The notes below the pieces were generated by a model. That model saw nothing but the letters and a program-made list of their open reading frames with translations, had not been told where the DNA came from and ran no database searches. This document shows, in pieces, positions 1 to 6,749 of a DNA stretch of 7,747 nucleotides; the stretch's first letter is position 1, and the number at the start of each line of letters is the position of its first letter. Both the position numbers and the translations under genes were made by a program. The DNA is from Bacteroidales bacterium (lineage in GTDB: Bacteria > Bacteroidota > Bacteroidia > Bacteroidales > Marinilabiliaceae), in NCBI GenBank assembly GCA_004552385.1, contig SFOL01000083.1, positions 1-7,747 of the forward strand. Reading direction: 5' to 3'.

Positions 1-326
1 TTGGCTTATGCCAGACCCGTCTTTTGAACAAGGGGGGCGTCCGGATGCGTGTCTTGGCTTGTCGCTCTTGTTGAGTTTTGGCGGCATCTTGCCCGCATAT
101 TCCTAATTTTTGAATAAGAAAACGAGGTGTTTGGAGGCAAAGGATTACTATGCGAAAATTTATATTTACATTTGCATCTCGAAAATGAGGAGGTTTGGCG
201 CACTTTAGGGGCTTCCCCCGCTGACCGACGACGCACTTCAATCAATTAAGCAATAGCATCAAAACATCCCGTGGCGGCCCTCAGGGCTTTCCTGCTGTCG
301 GGCTTGTAAATCCGAAGAAAGAAATA
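1..326. other. Intergenic region with no convincing gene
   Basis: No reading frame here looks coding on either strand. The open stretch on the minus strand (6-245) would encode an Arg/Ser-rich peptide with no recognisable motif and without the C-rich third positions of the neighbouring genes. The first roughly 75 bases are G+C-rich and could hold the 3' end of a gene lying left of the window: the third plus-strand frame stays open to a TGA near base 74, but this is too short to judge. Bases about 100-180 are clearly A+T-rich and contain the promoter-like box at 167-174. Bases 181-326 would then be the leader of the gene at 327. No tRNA-like fold or repeat was seen. Confidence 0.6.
167..174 (+). 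promoter_or_regulatory. Bacteroidota-type -7 promoter box upstream of the barrel gene at 327
   Basis: TACATTTG matches the Bacteroidota sigma-70 -7 consensus TAnnTTTG, within the longer TTACATTTGCATC (166-178) in an A+T-rich stretch. Transcription would start near base 181, leaving an untranslated leader of about 145 bases before the ATG at 327. No convincing -33 TTTG lies at the usual 19-21 base distance; the nearest (130-133) is too far upstream. The match to the -7 consensus is seen directly; promoter activity is inferred. Confidence 0.5.
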
Positions 327-1046
327 ATGAAAAAACTGTTGGCAACGCTGTCGCTCATCTGCCTCTTCACGGTGAGCTCTTCGGCGCAGACTGAGTTCCA
401 TTGGGGCTTCAAAGGTGGTATCAACTTCACTACTTATGACAGTGACGCGGACGACGTCCAGGCGCGTATGGGGCAGTGGGGCGTCCTCGCTCGTTGGAAC
501 TTCAATGAGCACGTTGCGCTCCAAACCGAGCTGTTCTATGCCAGGATGGGTGTCCGCTCGCTCCGCAAGGCCATCAAGTGGTTCCCTGAAGACGCTTATT
601 ACACTGGCGAGGACAACCTCAACCAGAAGTTCCGTCTTCAACTGCTCACCGACAACGTTCAGCTCCCCATCCTCGTGAAGTGGTATCTGCCTGTCAACCT
701 CTTCGGCGGTCACGGCCTCAACGTCCATGCCGGGCCACTCTTCAGCCAGAGGTTCGACTACAAGATCTCCACGTCAAGCCCTCAAGGCTTCCTCCTCGAC
801 CCTATGCTCGGCGGCGACGGTTCGGTGCCTAAGAAGGGCAACACGCTCCGCTCTTTCGCCAGGGCGCAAAACCAGTTCACAGTGCACGCGCTCTTCGGCG
901 TGGGTTACGACTCCCCGTCAGGCATCGGTGTCGACTTCCGTTGCCAAATGGGCATCACCCCGGTCTGGGACGACAGCAAGTCGGGCTGCTACAACTCTCA
1001 TTCGCATGACCGAGTCTGGGCGCTCTGCTTCAACTACACTTTCTAA
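327..1046 (+). CDS. Outer-membrane beta-barrel protein (PorT/OMP_b-brl-like)
   Basis: This 239-residue secreted protein is predicted to fold as a small beta-barrel in the outer membrane. Residues 1-20 form a typical Sec signal peptide: KK at positions 2-3, a hydrophobic core, and an SSA cleavage site before Gln21. There is no lipobox. The mature part shows alternating polar/aromatic strands with hallmarks of the Bacteroidota outer-membrane beta-barrel family: GFKGGINF near residue 28, LQTELFYARMG near 66, a QLPILVKWYLP stretch near 112, a HAGPLF motif near 135, and a C-terminal strand ending CFNYTF. The terminal Phe is the usual signal for barrel assembly. The ATG is chosen because the signal peptide begins there and A-rich GAAGAAAGAAATA precedes it. 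The gene appears to have its own promoter and is 114 bases from ychF. The specific function is unknown: such barrels range from porin-like to adhesion or structural proteins. Confidence 0.85.
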   Translation: MKKLLATLSLICLFTVSSSAQTEFHWGFKGGINFTTYDSDADDVQARMGQWGVLARWNFNEHVALQTELFYARMGVRSLRKAIKWFPEDAYYTGEDNLNQKFRLQLLTDNVQLPILVKWYLPVNLFGGHGLNVHAGPLFSQRFDYKISTSSPQGFLLDPMLGGDGSVPKKGNTLRSFARAQNQFTVHALFGVGYDSPSGIGVDFRCQMGITPVWDDSKSGCYNSHSHDRVWALCFNYTF

Positions 1047-1122
1047 GCCCTCTCGGCATCCCCTTACAAGAAATATTATCCCATTATGCGGGTGGAAGCG
1101 TGACATCGTCCTGATATCGCGC

Positions 1123-1130
1123 TTCCTTTG
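1123..1130 (+). promoter_or_regulatory. Weak candidate -7 box upstream of ychF
   Basis: TTCCTTTG differs from the Bacteroidota -7 consensus TAnnTTTG at one of the six fixed positions. It lies 30 bases before the ychF start, which would give a short leader of roughly 25 bases. No -33 TTTG was seen at the right distance, and no terminator separates ychF from the preceding barrel gene, so read-through from upstream is an alternative. Confidence 0.25.
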
Positions 1131-1160
1131 CGTTTTTAATCATACACTTAACATCTCGTA

Positions 1161-2261
1161 ATGGCACTCCAATGCGGCATAGTCGGCCTGCCCAATGTCG
1201 GCAAGTCTACTCTTTTCAACTGCCTCTCTAACGCTAAGGCCCAGTCGGCCAACTTCCCTTTCTGCACCATTGAGCCTAACGTAGGCGTCATAACGGTCCC
1301 CGACAACAGACTCGAGGTGCTTAACGAGATTGAGCATCCCGCCCAGGTCATCCCAACCACCGTCGAGATTGTCGACATCGCCGGGCTCGTAAAGGGCGCA
1401 AGCAAGGGCGAGGGTCTCGGTAACAAGTTCCTCGCCAACATACGAGAGACTGATGCCATAATCCATGTTCTCCGCTGCTTCGACGACGACAACATTACGC
1501 ACGTCGACGGCTCCGTAGACCCTGTCAGGGATAAGGGCGTGATTGACACCGAGCTACAGATCAAGGATCTCGAGACCGTCGAGCAGCGTATCGCCAAGTG
1601 CGAGAAGCAGGCCATCTCGGGCAAGGATGCTGACGCAAAGAAACTCCTCGACCTCCTTCTGCGCTACAAGGAGGCCCTCAACGAAGGGAAGAACCTCCGG
1701 ACAGTCGAGCTCACCGAGGCCGAGCAGAAGCTTGACAAGGAGCTCTTCCTCCTCACCCGCAAGCCCGTCATCTATGTATGCAACGTCGATGAGGGCTCTG
1801 TCAATACCGGCAACGCGTATGTCGAAGCCGTACGTGAGGCTGTAAGACAGGAGGGCGCACAGGTACTCGTCATCGCGGCGCAGACCGAGAGCGAGATCGC
1901 GGAACTTGAGACCTATGAGGAGCGCAAGATGTTCCTTGACGACCTTGGCCTCAAAGAGAGCGGCGTGGCTCAGCTCATCCGCGCGGCATACTCCATCCTC
2001 AATTTGCGCACTTTCTTCACAGTCGGCCCCAAGGAGGTCCGCGCCTGGACATTCCATGCCGGCGACAAAGCGCCACAGGCCGCCGGGGTCATACATACCG
2101 ATTTCGAGAAAGGCTTCATCCGGGCAGAGGTCATCAAGTATGACGACTATGTAGCGCTCAAGTCCGAGGCCGCTTGCCGTGAGGCTGGCAAACTTGGCAT
2201 CGAGGGCAAGGACTATGAGGTGCAGGATGGTGACATTATGCACTTCCGATTCAACGTGTAG
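1161..2261 (+). CDS. ychF: Redox-regulated ATPase YchF (Obg family)
   Basis: YchF is a cytosolic P-loop NTPase of the Obg/TRAFAC class that prefers ATP to GTP, binds ribosomes, and is linked to stress and redox responses in other bacteria. The 366 residues match the usual length of about 363-367. Visible motifs are the G1/Walker A loop GLPNVGKST (9-17), the conserved NFPFCTIEPNVG segment (31-42), the G3 motif DIAGLVKGASKGEGLGNKF (72-90), and NVDE (208-211). NVDE replaces the GTP-specifying NKxD, as is normal for YchF and consistent with ATP use. Residues about 130-200 form the charged helical insertion, and residues about 280-365 the TGS domain (FFTVGPKEVRAWTF, then GVIHTDFEKGFIRAEV). The ATG gives the canonical N-terminus right at the P-loop. 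hisS follows after 62 bases with no terminator between, so the two may be co-transcribed. Confidence 0.97.
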   Translation: MALQCGIVGLPNVGKSTLFNCLSNAKAQSANFPFCTIEPNVGVITVPDNRLEVLNEIEHPAQVIPTTVEIVDIAGLVKGASKGEGLGNKFLANIRETDAIIHVLRCFDDDNITHVDGSVDPVRDKGVIDTELQIKDLETVEQRIAKCEKQAISGKDADAKKLLDLLLRYKEALNEGKNLRTVELTEAEQKLDKELFLLTRKPVIYVCNVDEGSVNTGNAYVEAVREAVRQEGAQVLVIAAQTESEIAELETYEERKMFLDDLGLKESGVAQLIRAAYSILNLRTFFTVGPKEVRAWTFHAGDKAPQAAGVIHTDFEKGFIRAEVIKYDDYVALKSEAACREAGKLGIEGKDYEVQDGDIMHFRFNV

Positions 2262-2323
2262 CCATTGGAGTCCCGACCAGAACCCAGACGATCTATTAAC
2301 ACGCTCATTTTCCCCTTTTCAAG

Positions 2324-3682
2324 ATGAATGTCGTAAAACCCAGCATACCCAAGGGCACGAGAGATTTCGGCCCCGTCGAGATGACTCGGCGCAATTACAT
2401 TTTCGACACCATTCGGCGGGTCTTCCGCCGTTATGGTTACCAGCCCATTGAGACTCCCGCCATGGAGAACCTCTCAACCCTTCTTGGCAAGTATGGCGAC
2501 GAGGGCGACAAGCTCCTCTTCAAGATCCTCAACTCCGGCGACTTCCTTCAGGCTGCCGGCGGACCGCTCAACGTCAATTCGGACAAGGCCGCGCTCCAAA
2601 TATCAGAGAAGGGTTTGCGCTATGACCTCACCGTGCCTTTCGCGCGCTACGTGGTCCAGCACCAGTCTGAGCTCACTTTCCCTTTCAAGAGGTTCCAGAT
2701 CCAGCCCGTATGGCGGGCTGACCGCCCTCAGAAAGGACGCTACCGCGAGTTCTACCAGTGTGACGTCGACGTCGTCGGCACCAACTCGCTCCTCTGCGAG
2801 GTCGAGCTTGTCCAGATTGCCGCCGACGTCTTCAAGGCTCTCGGTATCAACGTCTGCCTAAAGATTAACAACCGCAAGATTTTGGCGGGCATGGCTGAGG
2901 CTATCGGTGCGCCGGACAAGATGATGGACATAACAATCGCCATTGACAAGCTCGACAAGATTGGCATTGACAATGTTAACGCCGAGCTGCGTGAGAACGG
3001 GCTCTCCGCCGAGCAGGTTGAGGCCTTGCAGCCTATTCTCGGCCTCTCGGGAGATAAGGAGCAAAAACTTGCGGGCCTTGAGGCTATCCTCACAAGCGAG
3101 GTCGGCAAGAAGGGTATCGAGGAGGTGCGCACACTCTTCGGATACATTGACGAGCTCGGTGTCGACATCATGACCGAGCTTGATCTGACCCTCGCCCGCG
3201 GCCTTAATTATTACACAGGCGCAATTTTCGAGGTCAAGGCTCTCGACACTGAGATTGGATCCATTTCCGGCGGCGGAAGGTATGACAACTTGACGGGTAT
3301 CTTCGGACTCGACGGCCTCTCGGGCGTTGGCATCTCTTTCGGCGCCGACCGCATTTATGACGTCATGACGCGCCTCGACCTTTTCCCGTCAGAGGCCAAT
3401 GCGTCCACGGACGTCCTCGTGGCCAACTTTGGCGGTGAGGATGAGCTTTACAGCCTCGGCGTGCTGGCCAAGATGCGCGCTGCGGGTCTCTCGGGCGAGA
3501 TGTATCCCGAGAGCGCGAAGATGAAGAAGCAGATGGGCTATGCCGATAAGCGTGGCATCCGTTTCGTTGTTCTTTGCGGCGAGACCGAGCGTCTCGCTGG
3601 CTCGGTGACTGTCAAGGATATGAGCAACGGCCAGCAGCAGACTATTGGTCTCGATGAGGCAGTGGCGCTCATCAAGGGCTGA
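2324..3682 (+). CDS. hisS: Histidine--tRNA ligase (class II)
   Basis: HisS activates histidine with ATP and transfers it to tRNA-His in the cytosol, as a class II synthetase dimer. The 452 residues are near full family length. In order: an N-terminal SIPKGTRDFGPVEM (7-20); motif 1 around IETPAMENLSTLLGKYG (42-58); DLTVPFARYV (101-110); motif 2 with the catalytic Arg in RADRPQKGRYREFYQCD (131-147); the histidine-binding loop LARGLNYYTG (290-299) and GGGRYD (316-321); motif 3 GVGISFGADRIYDV (334-347); and an alpha/beta anticodon-binding domain from about 362 to the end. LARGLNYYTG differs from the textbook RGLDYY loop, but as I recall this form is usual in Bacteroidales. The start is the ATG just before the conserved SIPKGTRDF, preceded by TTTTCAAG. 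The gene sits 62 bases after ychF and ends 42 bases before a strong terminator. Confidence 0.97.
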   Translation: MNVVKPSIPKGTRDFGPVEMTRRNYIFDTIRRVFRRYGYQPIETPAMENLSTLLGKYGDEGDKLLFKILNSGDFLQAAGGPLNVNSDKAALQISEKGLRYDLTVPFARYVVQHQSELTFPFKRFQIQPVWRADRPQKGRYREFYQCDVDVVGTNSLLCEVELVQIAADVFKALGINVCLKINNRKILAGMAEAIGAPDKMMDITIAIDKLDKIGIDNVNAELRENGLSAEQVEALQPILGLSGDKEQKLAGLEAILTSEVGKKGIEEVRTLFGYIDELGVDIMTELDLTLARGLNYYTGAIFEVKALDTEIGSISGGGRYDNLTGIFGLDGLSGVGISFGADRIYDVMTRLDLFPSEANASTDVLVANFGGEDELYSLGVLAKMRAAGLSGEMYPESAKMKKQMGYADKRGIRFVVLCGETERLAGSVTVKDMSNGQQQTIGLDEAVALIKG

Positions 3683-3724
3683 TTATGTTCTGCCAGTCTA
3701 ATCTGAAAGTGTTTTGATTTGGTT

Positions 3725-3764
3725 GGCCGGACGGCGCGCCGAGTGTGCGCCGTCCGGCCTTTTG
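3725..3764 (+). terminator. Intrinsic terminator after hisS
   Basis: A perfect 13-base-pair inverted repeat is visible: GGCCGGACGGCGC (3725-3737) and GCGCCGTCCGGCC (3747-3759), with a 9-base loop, followed by TTTTGAGTTTT. It lies 42 bases after the hisS stop and 65 bases before the rsgA ATG. It should end the upstream transcript and implies that rsgA is transcribed separately. Confidence 0.93.
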
Positions 3765-3829
3765 AGTTTTATTCAAGGTCGGCTTCCCTTTTTTTCGGGG
3801 CTCGTCTTTTCTTCGTCACAATTTATTAT

Positions 3830-4753
3830 ATGTCACAGCAAGGAGTGGTGGTTCGTTCCACGGGCAGCTCATACACGGTCCGAGCCGATGATGGCAATAA
3901 GTACGAGTGCCGTCTCAAAGGGCGTATGAGGCTCGGCGGCATCAAGAGTACGAACCCGGTGGCGGTCGGCGACCGCGTGGTCTTCACGGCCGAGGAGCGC
4001 GATAATGTCATATCGGAGGTGTGCGACAGGCGCAACTACATTGTCCGCCGATCCACCAACCTCAGCAAGCAGAGCCATATTATAGCGGCTAATGTTGATC
4101 AGGCCCTGCTCGTCACCACGATTAATCATCCCGAGACGTCAACCGTCTTTATTGACAGGTTTTTAGCCTCCGCCGAGGCTTACGACGTGCCTGTCGTAAT
4201 TGCCTTTAATAAGGTCGACGCCTATTCCGCCGATGAGATGTGCGAACTCGAATATCGCGAGGCCGTCTATCAGGCTATTGGTTACAGGACTTTGCGCCTT
4301 TCGGCATTAGAATCTGTCGGTGTTGATGATTTGAAAGATGTCTTGCGGGGTAAACTGACCGCCATCGCCGGACACTCTGGTGTCGGCAAGTCTACGCTCG
4401 TCAACACTCTTGAGCCGGGGCTGGACATCCGCACGTCGGCCATCAGCGAGGCCAACAACGCCGGGCGCCACACGACTACTTTTGCCGAGATGCACCACCT
4501 CTCTTTCGGCGCCGACATTATTGACACTCCGGGCATCCGCGGGTTTGGCATCATCAATATCGCCCATGCCGAGGTCGCACACTATTTCAGGGACATTTTC
4601 AAGTTCGCCGAGGGGTGCCGTTTCCCTAACTGCACACATACGCACGAGCCCGGCTGCGCTGTGGTCCAGGCGGTGCAGGATGGATTGATCGCGCCCTCAA
4701 GATACGACAGCTACGTCAACATTATGGACGAGGACGAGGGTAAATACCGATAG
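3830..4753 (+). CDS. rsgA: Ribosome small subunit-dependent GTPase A
   Basis: RsgA is a cytosolic circularly permuted GTPase that binds the maturing 30S subunit and couples GTP hydrolysis to release of assembly factors. From the ATG at 3830 the protein has 307 residues, normal for the family. An N-terminal OB-fold (about 3-70, starting GVVVRSTGSSYTV) is followed by the permuted G domain: G4 NKVD (127-130), G5 LSAL (157-160), G1 GHSGVGKST (181-189), the G2 region GRHTTT (212-217), and G3 DTPG (232-235). A C-terminal zinc knuckle has Cys263, Cys268, His270 and Cys276 within CRFPNCTHTHEPGC. The frame stays open upstream to a TTG at 3719, but that extension would translate the hisS terminator and adds Arg/Phe-rich sequence unlike the family, so the internal ATG is preferred. 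Upstream sequence ATTTATTAT is A/T-rich as expected. No TAnnTTTG box was found in the gap. Confidence 0.96.
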   Translation: MSQQGVVVRSTGSSYTVRADDGNKYECRLKGRMRLGGIKSTNPVAVGDRVVFTAEERDNVISEVCDRRNYIVRRSTNLSKQSHIIAANVDQALLVTTINHPETSTVFIDRFLASAEAYDVPVVIAFNKVDAYSADEMCELEYREAVYQAIGYRTLRLSALESVGVDDLKDVLRGKLTAIAGHSGVGKSTLVNTLEPGLDIRTSAISEANNAGRHTTTFAEMHHLSFGADIIDTPGIRGFGIINIAHAEVAHYFRDIFKFAEGCRFPNCTHTHEPGCAVVQAVQDGLIAPSRYDSYVNIMDEDEGKYR

Positions 4754-4794
4754 CCTCGGTGCTCTCTTTACCTTAGCGCGCATAATAAATAAGC

Positions 4795-4848
4795 CCGAGG
4801 GGCGTAAAGTATCGTCAGTGTGACAGTCTTTACGCCCCTCGGTTTTTT
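4795..4848. terminator. Strong terminator at the convergent rsgA / SRPBCC junction, probably bidirectional
   Basis: A perfect 15-base-pair inverted repeat is visible: CCGAGGGGCGTAAAG (4795-4809) and CTTTACGCCCCTCGG (4828-4842). On the plus strand it is followed directly by six T (4843-4848), a classic intrinsic terminator for rsgA. On the minus strand the stem is followed by GCTTATTTATT, a looser U-rich tail, so it can plausibly also end the SRPBCC/pyrE transcript. The 18-base loop contains a second small inverted repeat, GTCA-gtg-TGAC. Confidence 0.93.
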
Positions 4849-4860
4849 ATGTGGCTTGGG

Positions 4861-5283
4861 CTAATAATATTGCCTGCGCGACATCGTGTCTGCAATCTTG
4901 TCAACCAAGTCTTGCAGTTTATTGCCAACAAGCGGCTTCAGCATCATGGGGATGTCCGCTGTCAGCGTCACCTTTATGCGGCTCTCTGACTCGGTTGCCG
5001 GCTCGGGCGCGTTCTTTATTTGCACGAAGAGGTTCACTCCGAGCGGCATTGACGCTTTGAGCGCATATTTCACCAGCGAGCAAGGGGTTTTCTCCATGAC
5101 GCTTATGGATACGCGGCCTATCTTGTCGATGGTGAAGGTGCACTCCTCGGCCGTCGACTCCACGTCTTTGACCATTTCTTGCGCTGGCAGGGAGTCTTTT
5201 ATCCGGCTCAAGTCCGATACTGTGGAGAATATGGCCTCTGGCGAGCCTTTCACCACTTTTATCTTGCTTTCGTATTTCTCCAT
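4861..5283 (-). CDS. SRPBCC-fold (START/polyketide cyclase-like) small protein
   Basis: This 140-residue cytosolic protein looks like a single SRPBCC/Bet v1-like domain, a fold with a hydrophobic cavity that usually binds a small ligand. It begins MEKYESKIKVV, then GSPEAIFSTVSDLSRIKDSLP, the arrangement expected for the first strand and helix. A set of beta strands follows (CTFTIDKIGRVSISVMEKTPCSLVKY), then a long C-terminal helix (GNKLQDLVDKIADTM). No signal peptide or membrane segment is seen. Ligand and role are unknown; the family in Bacteroidales is, as I recall, commonly annotated only as SRPBCC and found beside pyrE. The chosen ATG at 5283 matches the N-terminus I expect for the family and has CAAAAA before it. 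An in-frame ATG at 5322 would add 13 residues (MAANHPNTSNWQK) with only 16 bases to the pyrE stop and cannot be excluded. It is probably translated from the pyrE transcript. Confidence 0.82.
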   Translation of the reverse strand: MEKYESKIKVVKGSPEAIFSTVSDLSRIKDSLPAQEMVKDVESTAEECTFTIDKIGRVSISVMEKTPCSLVKYALKASMPLGVNLFVQIKNAPEPATESESRIKVTLTADIPMMLKPLVGNKLQDLVDKIADTMSRRQYY

Positions 5284-5338
5284 TTTTTGCCAGTTGCTTG
5301 TGTTGGGATGGTTTGCGGCCATAGCCGCTCATCCGTTC

Positions 5339-5974
5339 CTATTGCCTCCAGGCCGACGGGTTTTTGCGCCACTCCTTGAGGGTCTCGATGTCGGCCTCGG
5401 TGACGTATCCGCGCTTCACGGCCTCGTCTATCAGCACGTTATAGTTGCTCAGCGTGGTCAGTTCCACGTTGGCGGCCTTGAAAGCCTCCTCCGCCACGGG
5501 GAACCCGTAGGTGAATATGGCGAGCATGCCCACGACTTCGGCTTTGGCCTCGCGGAGCGCGTTGACGGCCTTGAGCGAGCTTCCGCCCGTTGATATGAGA
5601 TCCTCTATCACGAGGACTTTCTGCCCCTCGTGCAGCTCACCCTCTATGAGGTTGCCCATGCCGTGGTCTTTCGGCGCTGAGCGCACGTAGACGAATGGTT
5701 TGCCAAGCAGGTCGGCTACCAGCGCACCCTGAGCGATGGCGCCAGTGGCCACTCCGGCCACGACGTCGAAGTCGGCATACTTTTGGCGTGCGGTCTCGGC
5801 AAAGGCGCACTTGATGATGGTGCGGATGTCGGGGTGGGCGAGAGCCTTGCGGTTGTCGCAGTAGATGGGAGACTTCCAGCCTGAGGCCCAGGTGAACGGA
5901 TCGTTGGGTTGGAGCTTGATGGCTTTGATGTCCATCAGTCTGCCGGCTATGATGGCCGAGGTGTTGTTATCCAT
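5339..5974 (-). CDS. pyrE: Orotate phosphoribosyltransferase
   Basis: PyrE joins orotate to PRPP to give orotidine 5'-phosphate, the fifth step of de novo pyrimidine synthesis, in the cytosol as a dimer. The 211 residues are the normal bacterial length. The PRPP-binding motif VLVIEDLISTGGSS is at 120-133. The flexible catalytic loop region carries Arg98, Lys102 and His104 in VYVRSAPKDHG, followed by GNLIEG. The orotate-binding side includes FTWASGWKSPIYCDNR (27-42) and GVATGAI (74-80). The ATG at 5974 gives the expected N-terminus with a short lead before the first conserved helix. The upstream gap to the barrel gene is 63 bases, with no terminator or TAnnTTTG box seen, so pyrE may be read from the promoter at 6750-6757. 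The SRPBCC gene follows after 55 bases. No attenuator-like structure is evident. Confidence 0.97.
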   Translation of the reverse strand: MDNNTSAIIAGRLMDIKAIKLQPNDPFTWASGWKSPIYCDNRKALAHPDIRTIIKCAFAETARQKYADFDVVAGVATGAIAQGALVADLLGKPFVYVRSAPKDHGMGNLIEGELHEGQKVLVIEDLISTGGSSLKAVNALREAKAEVVGMLAIFTYGFPVAEEAFKAANVELTTLSNYNVLIDEAVKRGYVTEADIETLKEWRKNPSAWRQ

Positions 5975-6037
5975 ATCGTTGTGTGTGTTTATGCTGTGTC
6001 GTTTTTTTTCGTGTGGGAGGAAGTCGACCCCGACGCC

Positions 6038-6700
6038 TTAAAAGCGGTAGCAGAAGCCTGCCTGCGCAATGCCGTAGCTGCCGTAGCCCACCTCTATGAA
6101 GCCGCCAGCCTTGCGGCCTATCATGAGGCCAAGGGGCGACGCCTGAAAGCCGAAGTAGTGCTGCTTTTTGCTTTGGACTTCATATCGGTCGGTCGACTTG
6201 TTCGTGTATGAGTCTCCGATGAAAGTGACGCCGACGGCCAGTTTCGTGTAAAGCACCACTTTGCCTTGGTTCCACTCCGCCCAGTTGAAGCGGATCAGCG
6301 GGGTCACGGTTATGTATTTGTTGCTCAGTTCGCCAACCTTCTCGAAGTTGTCCACCAGCACGCCGTCTTGGCTCCAGACTCGTTTATTTATTAAGCAGTC
6401 TTCTTTTGTCATTTCAAAGGCTGCGGCGAGGCCGAAGCTGACAAGGCGCCCTTTCCTGTGCGTGTAGTTCAGGCCTATCGAGCCTATGCTCTCACGGTTG
6501 TCGGCCGTGACGGTCATCTTTGTCACGTCAGACATCTCCACGTCTTTTAGCCCGCTCACGGTCATCATACATGACTTGTATCCGTAGCCCACCGTCCAGT
6601 CGTTTTGCAAGTAGCCTTTTTTCCATGTGGCTTTCTTCTTGGCAGATGCGGGTGCGCAAATTGTCAAGGCGAGCAGCAGGATGAGTATGGCGTTTCTCAT
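6038..6700 (-). CDS. Secreted outer-membrane beta-barrel-like protein
   Basis: This 220-residue protein has a signal peptide at residues 1-20 (MRNAILILLLALTICAPASA), cleaved before a Lys-rich KKKATWKKGY. There is no lipobox. The mature sequence is made of short amphipathic, aromatic-rich strands (WTVGYGYKSCMMTV, SIGLNYTHRKGRLVSFGLAAAF, YITVTPLIRFNW, VVLYTKLAVGVTFIGDSY, GGFIEVGYGSYGIAQAGFCYRF), and the chain ends in Phe. This fits a small barrel of about 8-10 strands in the outer membrane, but no specific family function can be assigned. The frame is open further upstream to an ATG at 6769, but that would put 23 polar residues ahead of the signal peptide and would start upstream of the promoter box, so the ATG at 6700, preceded by AAATAAAATA, is chosen. 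It is not an obvious homologue of the barrel at 327-1046. pyrE follows 63 bases downstream. Confidence 0.8.
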   Translation of the reverse strand: MRNAILILLLALTICAPASAKKKATWKKGYLQNDWTVGYGYKSCMMTVSGLKDVEMSDVTKMTVTADNRESIGSIGLNYTHRKGRLVSFGLAAAFEMTKEDCLINKRVWSQDGVLVDNFEKVGELSNKYITVTPLIRFNWAEWNQGKVVLYTKLAVGVTFIGDSYTNKSTDRYEVQSKKQHYFGFQASPLGLMIGRKAGGFIEVGYGSYGIAQAGFCYRF

Positions 6701-6749
6701 TATTTTATTTCGGTTTATCTTTTGATTTTGAGGGTCGTTACAATTGATG

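Noticed and set aside
150..208. Two tiny overlapping frames in the leader region (MRKFIFTFASRK from 150 and MRRFGAL from 185) joined by an ATGA overlap
   Set aside because: The first would start upstream of the likely transcription start, and both are short enough to occur by chance. There is no evidence of a leader-peptide attenuator such as repeated codons for one amino acid.
290..299. Asn in the HisS loop LARGLNYYTG (residues 290-299 of HisS) where many HisRS have Asp
   Set aside because: As I recall this is the normal form in Bacteroidales HisS, so it is not evidence of a defective or divergent enzyme. The coordinates given are protein residues.
246..728. A 160-codon open frame on the minus strand overlapping the first barrel gene
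   Set aside because: It is mostly antisense to a protein with a clear signal peptide and barrel strands, and the predicted product has no motif.
1554..2243. A 229-codon open frame on the minus strand inside ychF
   Set aside because: It lies entirely opposite a full-length YchF with intact motifs. The translated product is a Leu/Asp-rich antisense pattern with no recognisable family.
2262..2323. Possible promoter between ychF and hisS
   Set aside because: No TAnnTTTG box or -33 element was seen in these 62 bases, so co-transcription is the simpler reading.
4886..5593. A 235-codon open frame on the plus strand opposite the SRPBCC and pyrE genes
   Set aside because: It is the antisense shadow of two well-supported genes, crosses their boundary, and its product shows no domain. 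The high G+C content makes long antisense frames common.
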